Shown: positions 59,301 through 64,000 of the stretch, piece by piece
Numbering within the stretch: the first letter of the stretch is position 1
Layout of the letters: each line of letters starts with the position of its first letter
From: Trileptium ribeirensis
Lineage: Eukaryota; Nematoda; Enoplea; Enoplida; Thoracostomopsidae
Direction of reading: 5' to 3'
Assembly: GCA_030248225.1 (NCBI GenBank)
Contig: JASANE010021442.1
Span: 37,464 to 101,463, forward strand
DNA length: 64,000 nt
Notes under the pieces: generated by a model
The model's input: the letters and a program-made list of their open reading frames with translations, nothing else
The model's database searches: none
What the model was told of the DNA's origin: nothing
Translations under genes and position numbers: made by a program

Positions 59301-61589
59301 GTACCATTTTTAGTGTTTAACATATGCAAAGGCACCTCGGTCGGCGTATTTCCAACTACCGTGAAAATTCGGCTTTATTTGTACTGGTATTTGAAAAAAA
59401 CGCAAATACAAAAGCTGAAAAAATTGACTTTGAGGCTGTGAAGCCTGGCTATATGAACAAAATTGCCGTATTCTGAGCGCCTCTGCAACTGCAATTTCAA
59501 AAATGGGTTGCAGTTTTTTATCATTGGCGTCGCAGCTTTATCTTGGATATGTCAAAAGTTGCAAAAGGCACAACTGGAGGACTATGTCCTCTACAATATA
59601 TTGCTGTGTTATATATCCATTTTCTATAAAGCTGTTGGTTTAATACAAAAATGGTGTGTTTTAACTCATTTGGTACACTGAAGACCCAATAGTAGTTGGT
59701 AATTTATTACGTTAATATATCGTGGAGACTGCCAATTTGATATTGTTTATATGCATGAATATTGGAAAGTTTGTTTATATGTCATATGTAGGCGCGTGGA
59801 GTACGTTTGCATTGTGTGTGTTGATTTTTTATGTACAGTTTGCACGCTAAGGGTGTAATTTCTCTGCATAATTGTCTATATTTTTGCTCCTATATACAGT
59901 ATATACTAGTGAAGCTCGCTTGCGAGCCAGAATTGGAGTGGTGAGAACAATCCACCGAAGCAGAAGTGTGAAAAATATATACCACACAATATTTTTGACA
60001 ATCGCAATGAGCTTGTCGGCCCAGAAAACCCCATATCCGACAGTAAAACCAACAATAAACACACATTCAGGTGCTTTTCCCACGACTTCTCACCAAAAAT
60101 TGCGAAAACGTCATTTTTTTATGCCAAGTATGAACCAGAAGTGTAAAAAATTTTGCCCAACAATATTTTCAACACTTGCAATGAGTTTATCTGCCCAGAA
60201 AACCCCATATAAGACACTAAAAGCAACAAAAAACACACATTTAGGTGCATTTCCCGCGCTTTTCACCAAATATGAAATTTGGCGCCAACTATAAGCTTAT
60301 AGACTCCAGATTATGAAGTAGTTGAAAAACTTGTTATATATCATTGGAAAGCCCTGGTAAAGCTACATGGAATAGGCCTCTTAGTTTGCGGATACCTCGT
60401 GTATTTATTGAGGAAAGTCGCAAAAACTGGAGGGGGTGCCAGAAAAATGGGCCAAAATGACGTCATTTTGCCCCATAACTTTTCTCACGGCAAAAAATTC
60501 AAAAATCGGGCTCCGTCACTACACCTAAATCGACCGGTTCGAATGAGCTATCATGCATCAAAATCCGCCCAACCGTTATCGAAATCCAGGTGCGACAGAC
60601 ACACACAGGCAGGACCTTCTCAACCCCACTCCAGAGCCAAAATTGAAAATTCTCGTTCCACTCGAATTCAACAAATCAAATGTGTATATATAATTATACT
60701 TATGCATGCATCACATTTAATCAAACTCTCATATGTCAGTTAAAACAATGTAGCGATATATTTAAGTTTAGGTTTTACTACTTGAATGTGTGTGTTTGTA
60801 TGTTTCTGAATATATTTTCGAATTTTGGGTTTTGTTTCTTATTTTTTTGAAAAGAATAATTTTTAGTTAATTAAAAGTGAAGGAAAGTCAATAATCGTTA
60901 AAATTTTTTTCGTTTTCGGTCCCATTTACATATTCCAAAAATAATTTTAAAATTTGCTTTTTGGGACTTTGGTGCTCTTAAAATTTTTTCGATTTATGTC
61001 AAAAAAATCTTTCCTCAAAATCATTATTATAGTCACCGTTTTAGCGTGGCTTGAAAAATTGTAAATTAGATATATTGTCAAGTCCCGCGTAAAGAATTGT
61101 GAAGTTTCCCCTGCCCATGTTTGTATAATGTTTTGTCTCTCCACGCCTAAGACTAAGCTTAGCTTGCGTTGAGAATTAAGCTTTAAGTTTTTGCCAAAAC
61201 GTAATTACGTTAAGTCCTTCCACTGTTGTAAGGGGAAAACTTTGACATGACTCGAAAAAATTTTCGAATTTCGCTCCGCTAAACTTACCATTCGTGGTGC
61301 AATTAGTTTGTTACTAAATATTTTTATTTCATGCATTAATTCAAAACATGATTAGCTAGACGCTTTACAGAGATTATTGAATTTACCAAACAGTTCTAAT
61401 CGGAATAGCTATATATACAAAACGATTTATGGTTGCGCATTAGCCAAGGGCATTTGTGGCTGGAAAATCCATGACTTGAAGTCGAAAACGTTAAGATTAT
61501 ATGCCAACAGCTATTCCGTAGCAGTGAAACTGCGAATATTTGGATGCAAGAACGTATATAAGATTCAGCTTCCTGCTTTAGTAACAGCT
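23260..61589 (+). CDS. BBS7: BBS7-like BBSome subunit, multi-exon, incomplete
   Basis: Proposed exons: 23260-23395, 25108-25186, 26407-26477, 26958-27054, 27451-27573, 28254-28362, 32086-32198, 36676-36768, 39087-39203, 46021-46188, 48369-48542, 48608-48722, 55094-55718, 57103-57172, 61371-61589. Order matches BBS7: N-terminal propeller, coiled coil (KRISQLR, where human BBS7 reads KISSLR), ear-like GAE domain (YGYIQAFQP against YGTLQAYVTP), then KPL and GRPLHT segments and the platform. Phases agree across 27054/27451, 27573/28254, the run 36768-39203-46188-48542-48608, 48722/55094, 55718/57103 and 57172/61371. One junction (26477/26958) conflicts, and at least one exon is missing between 28362 and 32086 and another between 32198 and 36676. 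BBS7 acts in the eight-subunit BBSome, carrying receptors through the cilium. About 145 residues are inserted after the GAE motif. Identity to human is low, and the helical C-terminus was not found. Confidence 0.68.
23883..24831 (+). mobile_element. Helentron-like non-autonomous element, copy 2 (complete)
   Basis: Starts TCAGAACGTAGTGG; TTCACTACGATCTG lies at 24797-24810, an inverted match to the start with one change; then CTCGATAGAG, and CTAG at 24828-24831 followed by T. The body has about 1.5 units with ATGATAAATGCCGATG, GAGGTATGGC and CATGGGAAAC. No ORF of the Rep-helicase kind is present. Confidence 0.6.
25108..25186 (+). CDS. BBS7: BBS7 exon: propeller blade 1
   Basis: Follows GAAACAG and starts in phase 0, agreeing with the previous exon. 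It encodes LITIAIKIDFEIVYTVM, in the place of the BBS7 segment KVVIGDHDGVVMCFGM. The GTAGAG donor at 25187 gives phase 1 and fits the next exon; a stronger GTGAGT at 25206 would not. Confidence 0.4.
26407..26477 (+). CDS. BBS7: BBS7 exon: propeller blade 1 continued
   Basis: Follows GTTCCAG and precedes a GTATGT donor at 26478. It encodes KPGVSLRCFQFPGLVKNYDV, in the place of BBS7 VFKTLPGPKIARLEL. It runs from phase 1 to phase 0. Confidence 0.45.
26958..27054 (+). CDS. BBS7: BBS7 exon: blade 2
   Basis: QPMKIFQSACVRLVEQISVN matches BBS7 [20 protein letters not shown]. It ends in phase 2 at a GTAGGA donor (27055), which fits the next exon. The start conflicts in phase with 26477: the CCCAG acceptor at 26957 leaves two bases where the previous exon leaves none. 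An acceptor further inside the exon, after ATATTTCAG, would be in phase but loses the best matching residues. Confidence 0.45.
27451..27573 (+). CDS. BBS7: BBS7 exon: blade 2-3, cysteine-rich loop
   Basis: Follows ATGTTCAG and ends in phase 2 at a GTAAGG donor (27574). IHSDLTCMAIRPGASMLF and GCRVCTCVHC align without gaps to BBS7 around NLTESI, GSDLF and HYCDC. A dispersed repeat copy ends just before the acceptor. Confidence 0.5.
28254..28362 (+). CDS. BBS7: BBS7 exon: mid-propeller
   Basis: Follows CACCTGCAG (another CAG six bases later is also in frame) and ends in phase 0 at GTGAGG (28363). It encodes RRQAKIVTSIAQSDRVI, matching BBS7 LSRITPVLACQDRVL, preceded by LLSDKG against LSGDK. The phase fits 27573. 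Confidence 0.5.
29405..29540 (-). mobile_element. Right-end fragment of the fold-back repeat, reversed
   Basis: This is close to the reverse complement of about 2925-3050, including GTGAGCGGAGCTTGGGCT and GGCATAGGGCTTTATCATTG. The 182-bp array starts at its inner edge. Confidence 0.75.
29541..32054 (+). repeat. Satellite array, 14 copies of a 182-bp unit
   Basis: Units begin ACCACAATTGGTTGTTCTCG at 29541, 29724, 29902, 30084, 30266 and then about every 182 bases; the last copy (about 31902) is cut at 32054. Copies differ by a few substitutions (GTTGCAG/GTGGCAG, AGCATTC/AGCGTTC) and a 3-base indel. Two frames are open for more than 50 codons in each unit, but 182 is not a multiple of three, so the array is not one long gene. 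It lies in a BBS7 intron. Confidence 0.95.
32086..32198 (+). CDS. BBS7: BBS7 exon: propeller blade 5 region
   Basis: Follows TTGTCTCAG and precedes a GTTAGT donor at 32199, 31 bases after the satellite. It encodes MLILIGITDICIISLYQ, in the place of BBS7 DLLFGTSDGKLALIQI. It starts in phase 1 and ends in phase 0. No single exon linking 28362 to it was certain; 28973-29037 (PLPPAL, compare PGPPTVLAL) is a weak candidate. Confidence 0.42.
33350..33620 (+). repeat. Tandem duplication of about 129 bp in a dispersed repeat
   Basis: TATAGTGGTTATGATGGTTT to CTGCGAGGCGTAAGTGATAT occurs twice in a row (about 33350 and 33488) with few differences. The same repeat family flanks it on both sides. Confidence 0.7.
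33630..33720 (+). repeat. CTAAGC-rich short repeat, copy 3
   Basis: CTTAGTCTAACCTAAACCCC and CTAAGCCTACC precede a GGGGGCTGCCACCCGAACCC block and an AACTGTTATCTTTG tail, as in the copy near 2105. Confidence 0.5.
33955..34275 (+). repeat. Dispersed GC-edged repeat, copy 2
   Basis: Homologous in order to 17140-17500, with CCCGGGGGCCCC and CCTCCCACCCCCAATTTG edges. Confidence 0.5.
34513..34755 (+). other. Open frame, possible BBS7 exon
   Basis: An 80-codon open frame contains YVSAMDVDARSNIFNLTNIL, whose spacing resembles BBS7 [20 protein letters not shown]. It lies in the interval where that segment is expected. I see no convincing pair of splice sites, so it is only a candidate. Confidence 0.2.
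36101..36184 (+). other. Unassigned short frame ending in a stop before AATAAA-like signals
   Basis: From an ATG at 36101 a frame reads MTELQKIIGACENLTGLMTS and stops at 36182-36184. AATAAAATAAAT follows at about 36252. It looks like a terminal exon but matches nothing I know, and its link to either gene is unclear. Confidence 0.15.
36676..36768 (+). CDS. BBS7: BBS7 exon: last propeller blade
   Basis: Follows CTTCAG and precedes a GTAAGC donor at 36769; phase 0 to 0. GGEHRDHVGFVSSDAVDGLI aligns with BBS7 GG...DEIVVSTYSGWVTGL, the blade before the coiled coil. Confidence 0.6.
37270..37783 (+). mobile_element. 3' part of the Helentron-like repeat family, copy 3
   Basis: Ends TTCACTACGTTCTG (37749-37762), CTCGATAGAG and CTAG (37780-37783) followed by T, as in the two complete copies. 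It has one to two of the roughly 350-bp body units (AAATGCCGATGCC, CATGGGAAACTCATTGCCGG). The 5' subterminal repeat is absent. Confidence 0.7.
38395..38620 (+). repeat. Tandem pair in a dispersed repeat
   Basis: TTGAAACTCCACGAGAA, GCTAGACTATATA and AAACTATC...ATCCGGCGTG appear twice about 80 bases apart. The same words occur in 19590-21090. Confidence 0.5.
39087..39203 (+). CDS. BBS7: BBS7 exon: coiled coil
   Basis: Follows GGTCACAG, phase 0. It encodes LDAWESYRLILKRISQLRYD then HQEQVMSSYKEQ, matching the BBS7 coiled coil after the propeller (KISSLR, then a run rich in E and Q). The GTATCG donor at 39204 gives phase 0 and fits 46021. The frame stays open to 39428, so the exon may be longer, for example to a GTAATA at about 39426. 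Confidence 0.55.
39950..40115 (+). repeat. Dispersed repeat with TTTTTGGTCTCATTTGTAGAG
   Basis: Shares ATATGGGTGTTTTTGGTCT, GAGCAATTC and CATTATTTACGCTGCAG with copies at about 27085-27440, 42090-42425, 51660-51860 and 54110-54480. No protein is encoded. One copy directly follows the right end of the repeat cluster at 54109. Confidence 0.7.
40417..40705 (+). mobile_element. hAT-like element, copy 3, left part only
   Basis: CAGTGAGTAACCGGAATTTC, GTTCCGGCAAAAGGCAAAA and GTGAAACGTAAGTTGGACAC follow the order of the element at 14046-15216. Homology stops near AGCAGC at about 40705, where the non-LTR remnant begins soon after. Confidence 0.7.
40863..41760 (+). pseudogene. Non-LTR retrotransposon remnant, second copy
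   Basis: Pieces in several frames read LDSNLSLKQ, ALQNCRWQVW, LMLLITGAISTIQN and RALLEIPPIDIIIYRK, the end of the reverse transcriptase region, then RNase H fragments (SVFQVEVYAVHACALSLV in broken frames, ILIASITAFLAL). The P.ID motif parallels TPIDLTV at 10921. Many frame breaks make it inactive. Confidence 0.65.
42430..44270. other. BBS7 intron, no gene recognised
   Basis: AT-rich. The part near 43265-43650 is a distant copy of the GC-edged repeat. Nothing else was recognised. Confidence 0.4.
44285..44830 (+). repeat. 27-bp minisatellite with higher-order structure
   Basis: About 20 monomers like TGGCACATCAAGGTGTAAAA plus GGTTATA. A seven-monomer block (variants CATCAAGG, CATCGAAG, CGTCGAGG twice, a longer ACATCAA form, CACTGAGG, and a short GATATCGATG form) occurs twice, about 190 bases apart (about 44310-44500 and 44500-44690). 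Because 27 is nine codons, long repetitive frames (MAHQGVKGY repeats) open on both strands; these are by-products. Confidence 0.92.
46021..46188 (+). CDS. BBS7: BBS7 exon: end of coiled coil and linker
   Basis: Follows GTATTTAG and precedes a GTATGT donor at 46189; phase 0 to 0, 56 codons. It starts INDKHQFQQRNVIF, continues MALLRKLCESQQMMHLH, and ends in a polar Ser/Asn-rich linker. In BBS7 this position links the coiled coil to the GAE domain. Confidence 0.5.
46478..47310 (+). mobile_element. Fold-back repeat with GTGGAGC ends, copy 2
   Basis: AAGTGGAGCGAAGCGTTTTT starts it and GCTCCGCTCACTT near 47297 is the reversed end. The interior has CTGTCCGTCCGTTAAAC and many TAATTAG runs, as at 2588-3050, but is longer. 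Confidence 0.6.
48369..48542 (+). CDS. BBS7: BBS7 exon: linker to GAE domain
   Basis: Follows ATGTTCAG and precedes a GTTTGT donor at 48543; phase 0 to 0, 58 codons. It encodes VNLSGALIDQPAVREQGDIL and ends ALKSRARQSMHVLK. Not conserved enough to name alone; placed by phase and by the next exon. Confidence 0.6.
48608..48722 (+). CDS. BBS7: BBS7 exon: GAE domain, first strands
   Basis: Follows ATCTTTAG and precedes a GTAAGC donor at 48723. DPYYLLRCTVLIPFGPAEIS, then LRSNSDLELD, matches BBS7 ASYSLILEVQTAIDNVLIQ then SDVPIDLLD. It ends in phase 1; its last G joins GA of 55094 to make glycine. Confidence 0.7.
48795..49884 (-). mobile_element. hAT-like element, copy 4, with 8-bp target duplication
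   Basis: Ends are CAGGGAATAACTGG and GGTTGCTCCCTG. Flanking 8-mers GTAACAGT at 48787-48794 and 49885-49892 are identical. The order is reversed relative to 14046-15216 (CCGGAACC blocks, ATTAGCTTCCTC and GTGAAACGTAAG seen as complements). It lies 72 bases after a BBS7 exon. Confidence 0.92.
51860..54109 (+). mobile_element. Helentron-like non-autonomous element, copy 4 (expanded)
   Basis: CAGAACGTAGTGAA at 51861-51874 is the exact reverse complement of TTCACTACGTTCTG at 54075-54088; the end is CTAG (54106-54109) followed by T. The interior carries several body units of about 330-380 bases, anchored by CATAGTAAAATGATAAATGC near 52170, 52535, 52870 and 53640. An internal 3'-end copy (about 53215-53312) runs straight into another body unit at TCGATTA, which suggests unequal exchange. 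Confidence 0.65.
55094..55718 (+). CDS. BBS7: BBS7 exon: GAE core with a large insertion
   Basis: Follows TTGCTTTAG and precedes a GTAAGT donor at 55719. VKFQLKLKVEKATQELFAY then GVYGYIQAFQP matches BBS7 TTRLELKIRSIEG then QYGTLQAYVTP. The family next reads RIQPKTCQVRQYHIKPLSL, but here roughly 145 polar residues (rich in N, S, D, E, with CDAGGSC) come before VFSVTKPLIRP. The exon is 208 codons, with no stop and no repeat structure. It ends in phase 2. Confidence 0.72.
56466..56895 (+). repeat. Direct duplication, one copy with an internal deletion
   Basis: GAGACATGAACATTAAATTT to GGGGGCCCCGTT occurs at about 56475-56537 and 56627-56685; CGCACCGTATAACACCACAA to ATGTCTTTCTTATG occurs at about 56540-56615 and 56818-56894. 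In the first copy the two parts are joined; in the second about 130 bases lie between them. Confidence 0.85.
57103..57172 (+). CDS. BBS7: BBS7 exon: start of platform
   Basis: Follows TTTTGACAG and precedes a GTTAGC donor at 57173. The G completing arginine fits phase 2 of 55718. FRTSSGRPLHTIIILRTVNY aligns with BBS7 FIDHDRPMNTLTLTGQFSF. It ends in phase 0. Confidence 0.6.
57180..59930. other. BBS7 intron, weak repeat traces only
   Basis: AT-rich. Part near 58400-58440 (ATTATTGCTTTTCT, ACTTTAAAAGGGCTAACGAG) resembles the inside of the hAT-like element and may be an old copy. No gene was recognised. Confidence 0.35.
59964..60270 (+). repeat. Two tandem copies of a unit of about 173 bp
   Basis: GCCCAGAAAACCCCATAT, AACACACATT and TTTCACC-like ends recur at 59964-60093 and 60137-60267. 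The 140-codon frame over it (59872-60294) carries the same duplication (MSLSAQKTPY twice). It probably belongs to an element running to about 60620. Confidence 0.7.
61371..61589 (+). CDS. BBS7: BBS7 exon: platform domain
   Basis: Follows CTTTACAG and precedes a GTATGT donor at 61590; phase 0 to 0, 73 codons. RLLNLPNSSNR sits where BBS7 has VVFCLPEVPEK, and LRLYANSYSVAVKLRIFGCK sits where it has [20 protein letters not shown], followed by VYKI against VFKS. The remaining platform and helical C-terminus were not recognised. Confidence 0.5.
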
Positions 61590-64000
61590 GTATGTTGACT
61601 AATGATATGTAAGGTTGATTTTATTTCAATGATGAGCGGCGATACTCAGGTATGATTTGACACACTACTGGAATAAGTGCACATTTATCACAACTTATTT
61701 AACATTTAAATTTTAACTTGGATCAAATCTAAACAGAAACGAAAGTAAAAGCCACATTTTAAAGCCTGGCTGCTGAGTCTTTGGTAATTAAAATTTACAT
61801 TGTATATGTGTGGAGTGGTTACGCTGCATTCGATCCAGTTGCGCCTATTCCGTTTTATGAAATCGGAATCTCACATGATGCGGTGCGAAAGAATACTGAC
61901 AACATACAAACACACATTACGGGGAGGCGCAGGATCGGAAACAATGTGGCCACGAAATGTATACTACTAATTTTGTTTCATAAATTCGAACAAAAACTGG
62001 TACGTATATATAGTCGTATATGCTTAGCTTTTACAAACATCTAAAAAATATGCCTTGGAGAAAAACCTGGCGTCCCTAGCTAGTAGCTGGGAAATGAATA
62101 GTATATATTTGGGGTTCAATTCTCTTACTTATCCGGATAGTCACACTTGAGCTGCATTGACCCTAAAGTACAGTATATGTGTATTGTAGCCGTCAGATAA
62201 ACATCATGTGTAATTTATTGCCTGTCTGTGAATGGGGCTATCTAGTAACAGAAAATATGCGCTATTTCTGCGCGCGCAGGTAATATTAGGGATATTTTAC
62301 CTAATCAGAGAGGAGTTGGTTAATTTTTACCATAGAAAAGTATTAGGATAGCATAAGCCGAAGACGTAATACCTAGTATTAGGATAGCATAAGCCGAAGA
62401 CGTAATACCTGGGGGCTCTACCGCTCTATTTCAATAAGCCAGTATACTCGTCTTGCAGGGTCATACAATTTAGTCCAGCGCAGCTGTGTTCTGCCTTGAG
62501 GTATACATTGAATATTTGGTGTTTCAGCGTTAACGCGCAGCAACCTAGATATTTTTGGTTCACCAGCCGGACGGCACTCCGCAAATTAAGAAGTAACTGT
62601 AGTGTTCCTATATCCATCTGGATACAAACTGCCCGTCTCAGACAAAATTGCCGCAATTGTTTCAGACTATTTCAGCCATGTATCACAAGAGTGATTGAAC
62701 TATTTATGGTCTAGATAGCCTTCCTGTCAAGCTATCAGTAACTGATGAGTTATTCGAACCCTGACCTTTTATCAGAGCAGGTGATGATGTACCAGATGAG
62801 TTGGGTCAGGGCCGGGGCATTGACCATATATGATTGATCGTGACGTGAATACTCTGTGTGGTTGAAATATATCGAATCCTGTAAATTCCTTTCCGAAAAC
62901 CGCATAGCAGGTTATCCGAAATATGCGGATTCATGCAGAGGCTAAGGTGAAAGTTACTTGAAAATATTATTCTGAAATGTAACTGTGCTGTGTGGATATC
63001 CTTTATATCGACAAGTTTTGATGAATTATCATAAAATATGTGTGCTCTTCCTAGCACGAACAGCAAAGCATATAGTGAAATATACCCAGTCACTGTGAAA
63101 TCATGTTATTTTTGCATTTTTATTCCTCCGTCGCAAGACTTATGATGGCCGGCTTCATGCTTATGATGGACGGCTTTGTGGTTCGCAATATTCTGGTACA
63201 TCCCGTTTAAAACGGCATTTTATGGAAAACGTTAGCCGTTTTTGAATACTAGATTTCGTTTTTGTATCGGCTTAATGTAGGTCAAACGAACCGGGACTAT
63301 ATTATCGTTGCCGTATTAATTGCCTAATAATGTATTCATTCTGTATATTTTATTAAAATATTCTACATGCGATTTAACCTTAATGTTTTAGCGGATGACT
63401 TCACCTTTGGATATATAGGGATGTTTATTTCAAATTTTTTGTTCAAATGGGAAAAGACTTAATTATAGTACGTGGAAACAAACTTTATTCTTCTTAATAA
63501 GCCCGGACGGGCCCACATTAGAAGAAGCGAAATAACTCAAATACTATTTTAACGGTTGCACTTACATTGTTTTAATAATACACTAACATAAAGTCCAACA
63601 ACTAATTTCTGACTGGTGTTTAACAGCAATATTGAAATATTTAGACTTACAAAACGGTATCGTTTTGCATTTCATAGAATGTTGAAATGCCGCTGCTGGC
63701 TACAAGAAAAAAAGTCTGTGGCGTAGGTTATAGTAGATCGCTATTTAGTTGGACGAATAAAAACGCAGCTCTGGAAAGATATTAGTTGCATTTACGTAGT
63801 CTCGTATAACCGACGAGGAGATCATGTGAGCTTGGCGGCAGTGAGAGCACGTTTAGTGAGTGCAGTGTAGTTACATTTCAATTTAAAATTAACATATGCT
63901 GCATTGTAATTATTAAATTATCAGAGTGCTCGACGTACAGGCATCATCAAAAATGTTGTATAACAAATTTTATCTTCATTAAGTATTTATTTATATATAT
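61590..64000. other. Right edge, no assignable gene
   Basis: Overlapping open frames on both strands at 62426-62714 look unusually long but match nothing I recognise. Other open frames (61781-62044 and 62806-63093) lack support. The BBS7 3' exons should lie here or beyond. Confidence 0.4.
62339..62410 (+). repeat. Exact 36-bp tandem duplication
   Basis: AGTATTAGGATAGCATAAGC to GACGTAATACCT occurs twice head to tail (62339-62374 and 62375-62410) without a mismatch. Confidence 0.95.

Noticed and set aside
62743..62815. CTGATGAG..CGAA with a CCCTGACC/GGTCAGGG stem, hammerhead-like
   Set aside because: Stem II would be a single pair, the usual A after GAA is C, and no stem I could be drawn.

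Overview
This is nuclear DNA from an animal: AT-rich, with short exons, GT-AG introns of up to about 9 kb, and many repeats. No bacterial, organellar or viral gene was seen. A ciliary BBSome gene, an Arp2/3 gene, a decayed Merlin transposon and one candidate 39-base intron would fit a flatworm or another invertebrate, but I cannot name the species. Two protein genes are supported, both on the + strand. Bases 235-19062 hold six phase-compatible exons of ARPC1, the WD40 subunit of the actin-nucleating Arp2/3 complex. They stop about two thirds through the protein, and I could not find the remaining exons. From about 23260 (possibly 22910) to 61589, a chain of short exons rebuilds a divergent homologue of BBS7, a BBSome subunit that moves membrane proteins into and out of cilia. 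It covers the propeller, coiled coil, ear-like (GAE) domain and platform. It carries an insertion of roughly 145 residues just after the conserved GAE motif, and its last exons are missing or lie beyond the window. Almost everything else is repeats inside introns. Left part (1-19 kb): hAT-like non-autonomous elements at 1759-3183 (carrying two nested insertions) and 14046-15216 (with a perfect 8-bp target duplication); a frameshifted Merlin transposase at 8992-9978; an RNase H-bearing non-LTR remnant at 10921-11808; five tandem copies of a unit of about 365 bp at 11795-13616; and a satellite of about 40 bp at 13617-15336. Middle part (19-45 kb): dispersed repeats between the genes; a 14-copy, 182-bp satellite at 29541-32054 that ends 31 bases before a BBS7 exon; a second non-LTR remnant at 40863-41760; and a 27-bp minisatellite with a higher-order period at 44285-44830. 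Right part (45-64 kb): a fold-back element, an inverted hAT-like copy with a perfect 8-bp duplication at 48795-49884, and a repeat cluster at 51860-54109. The most interesting repeat family (23883-24831, 51860-54109, with 3' pieces at 16235-16392 and 37270-37783) has a 14-bp subterminal inverted repeat and a shared CTAG-T end. That architecture resembles Helentron-type (Helitron2) non-autonomous elements. Gene calls rest on reading-frame phase, splice signals and my memory of the human ARPC1 and BBS7 proteins. No database search was run.
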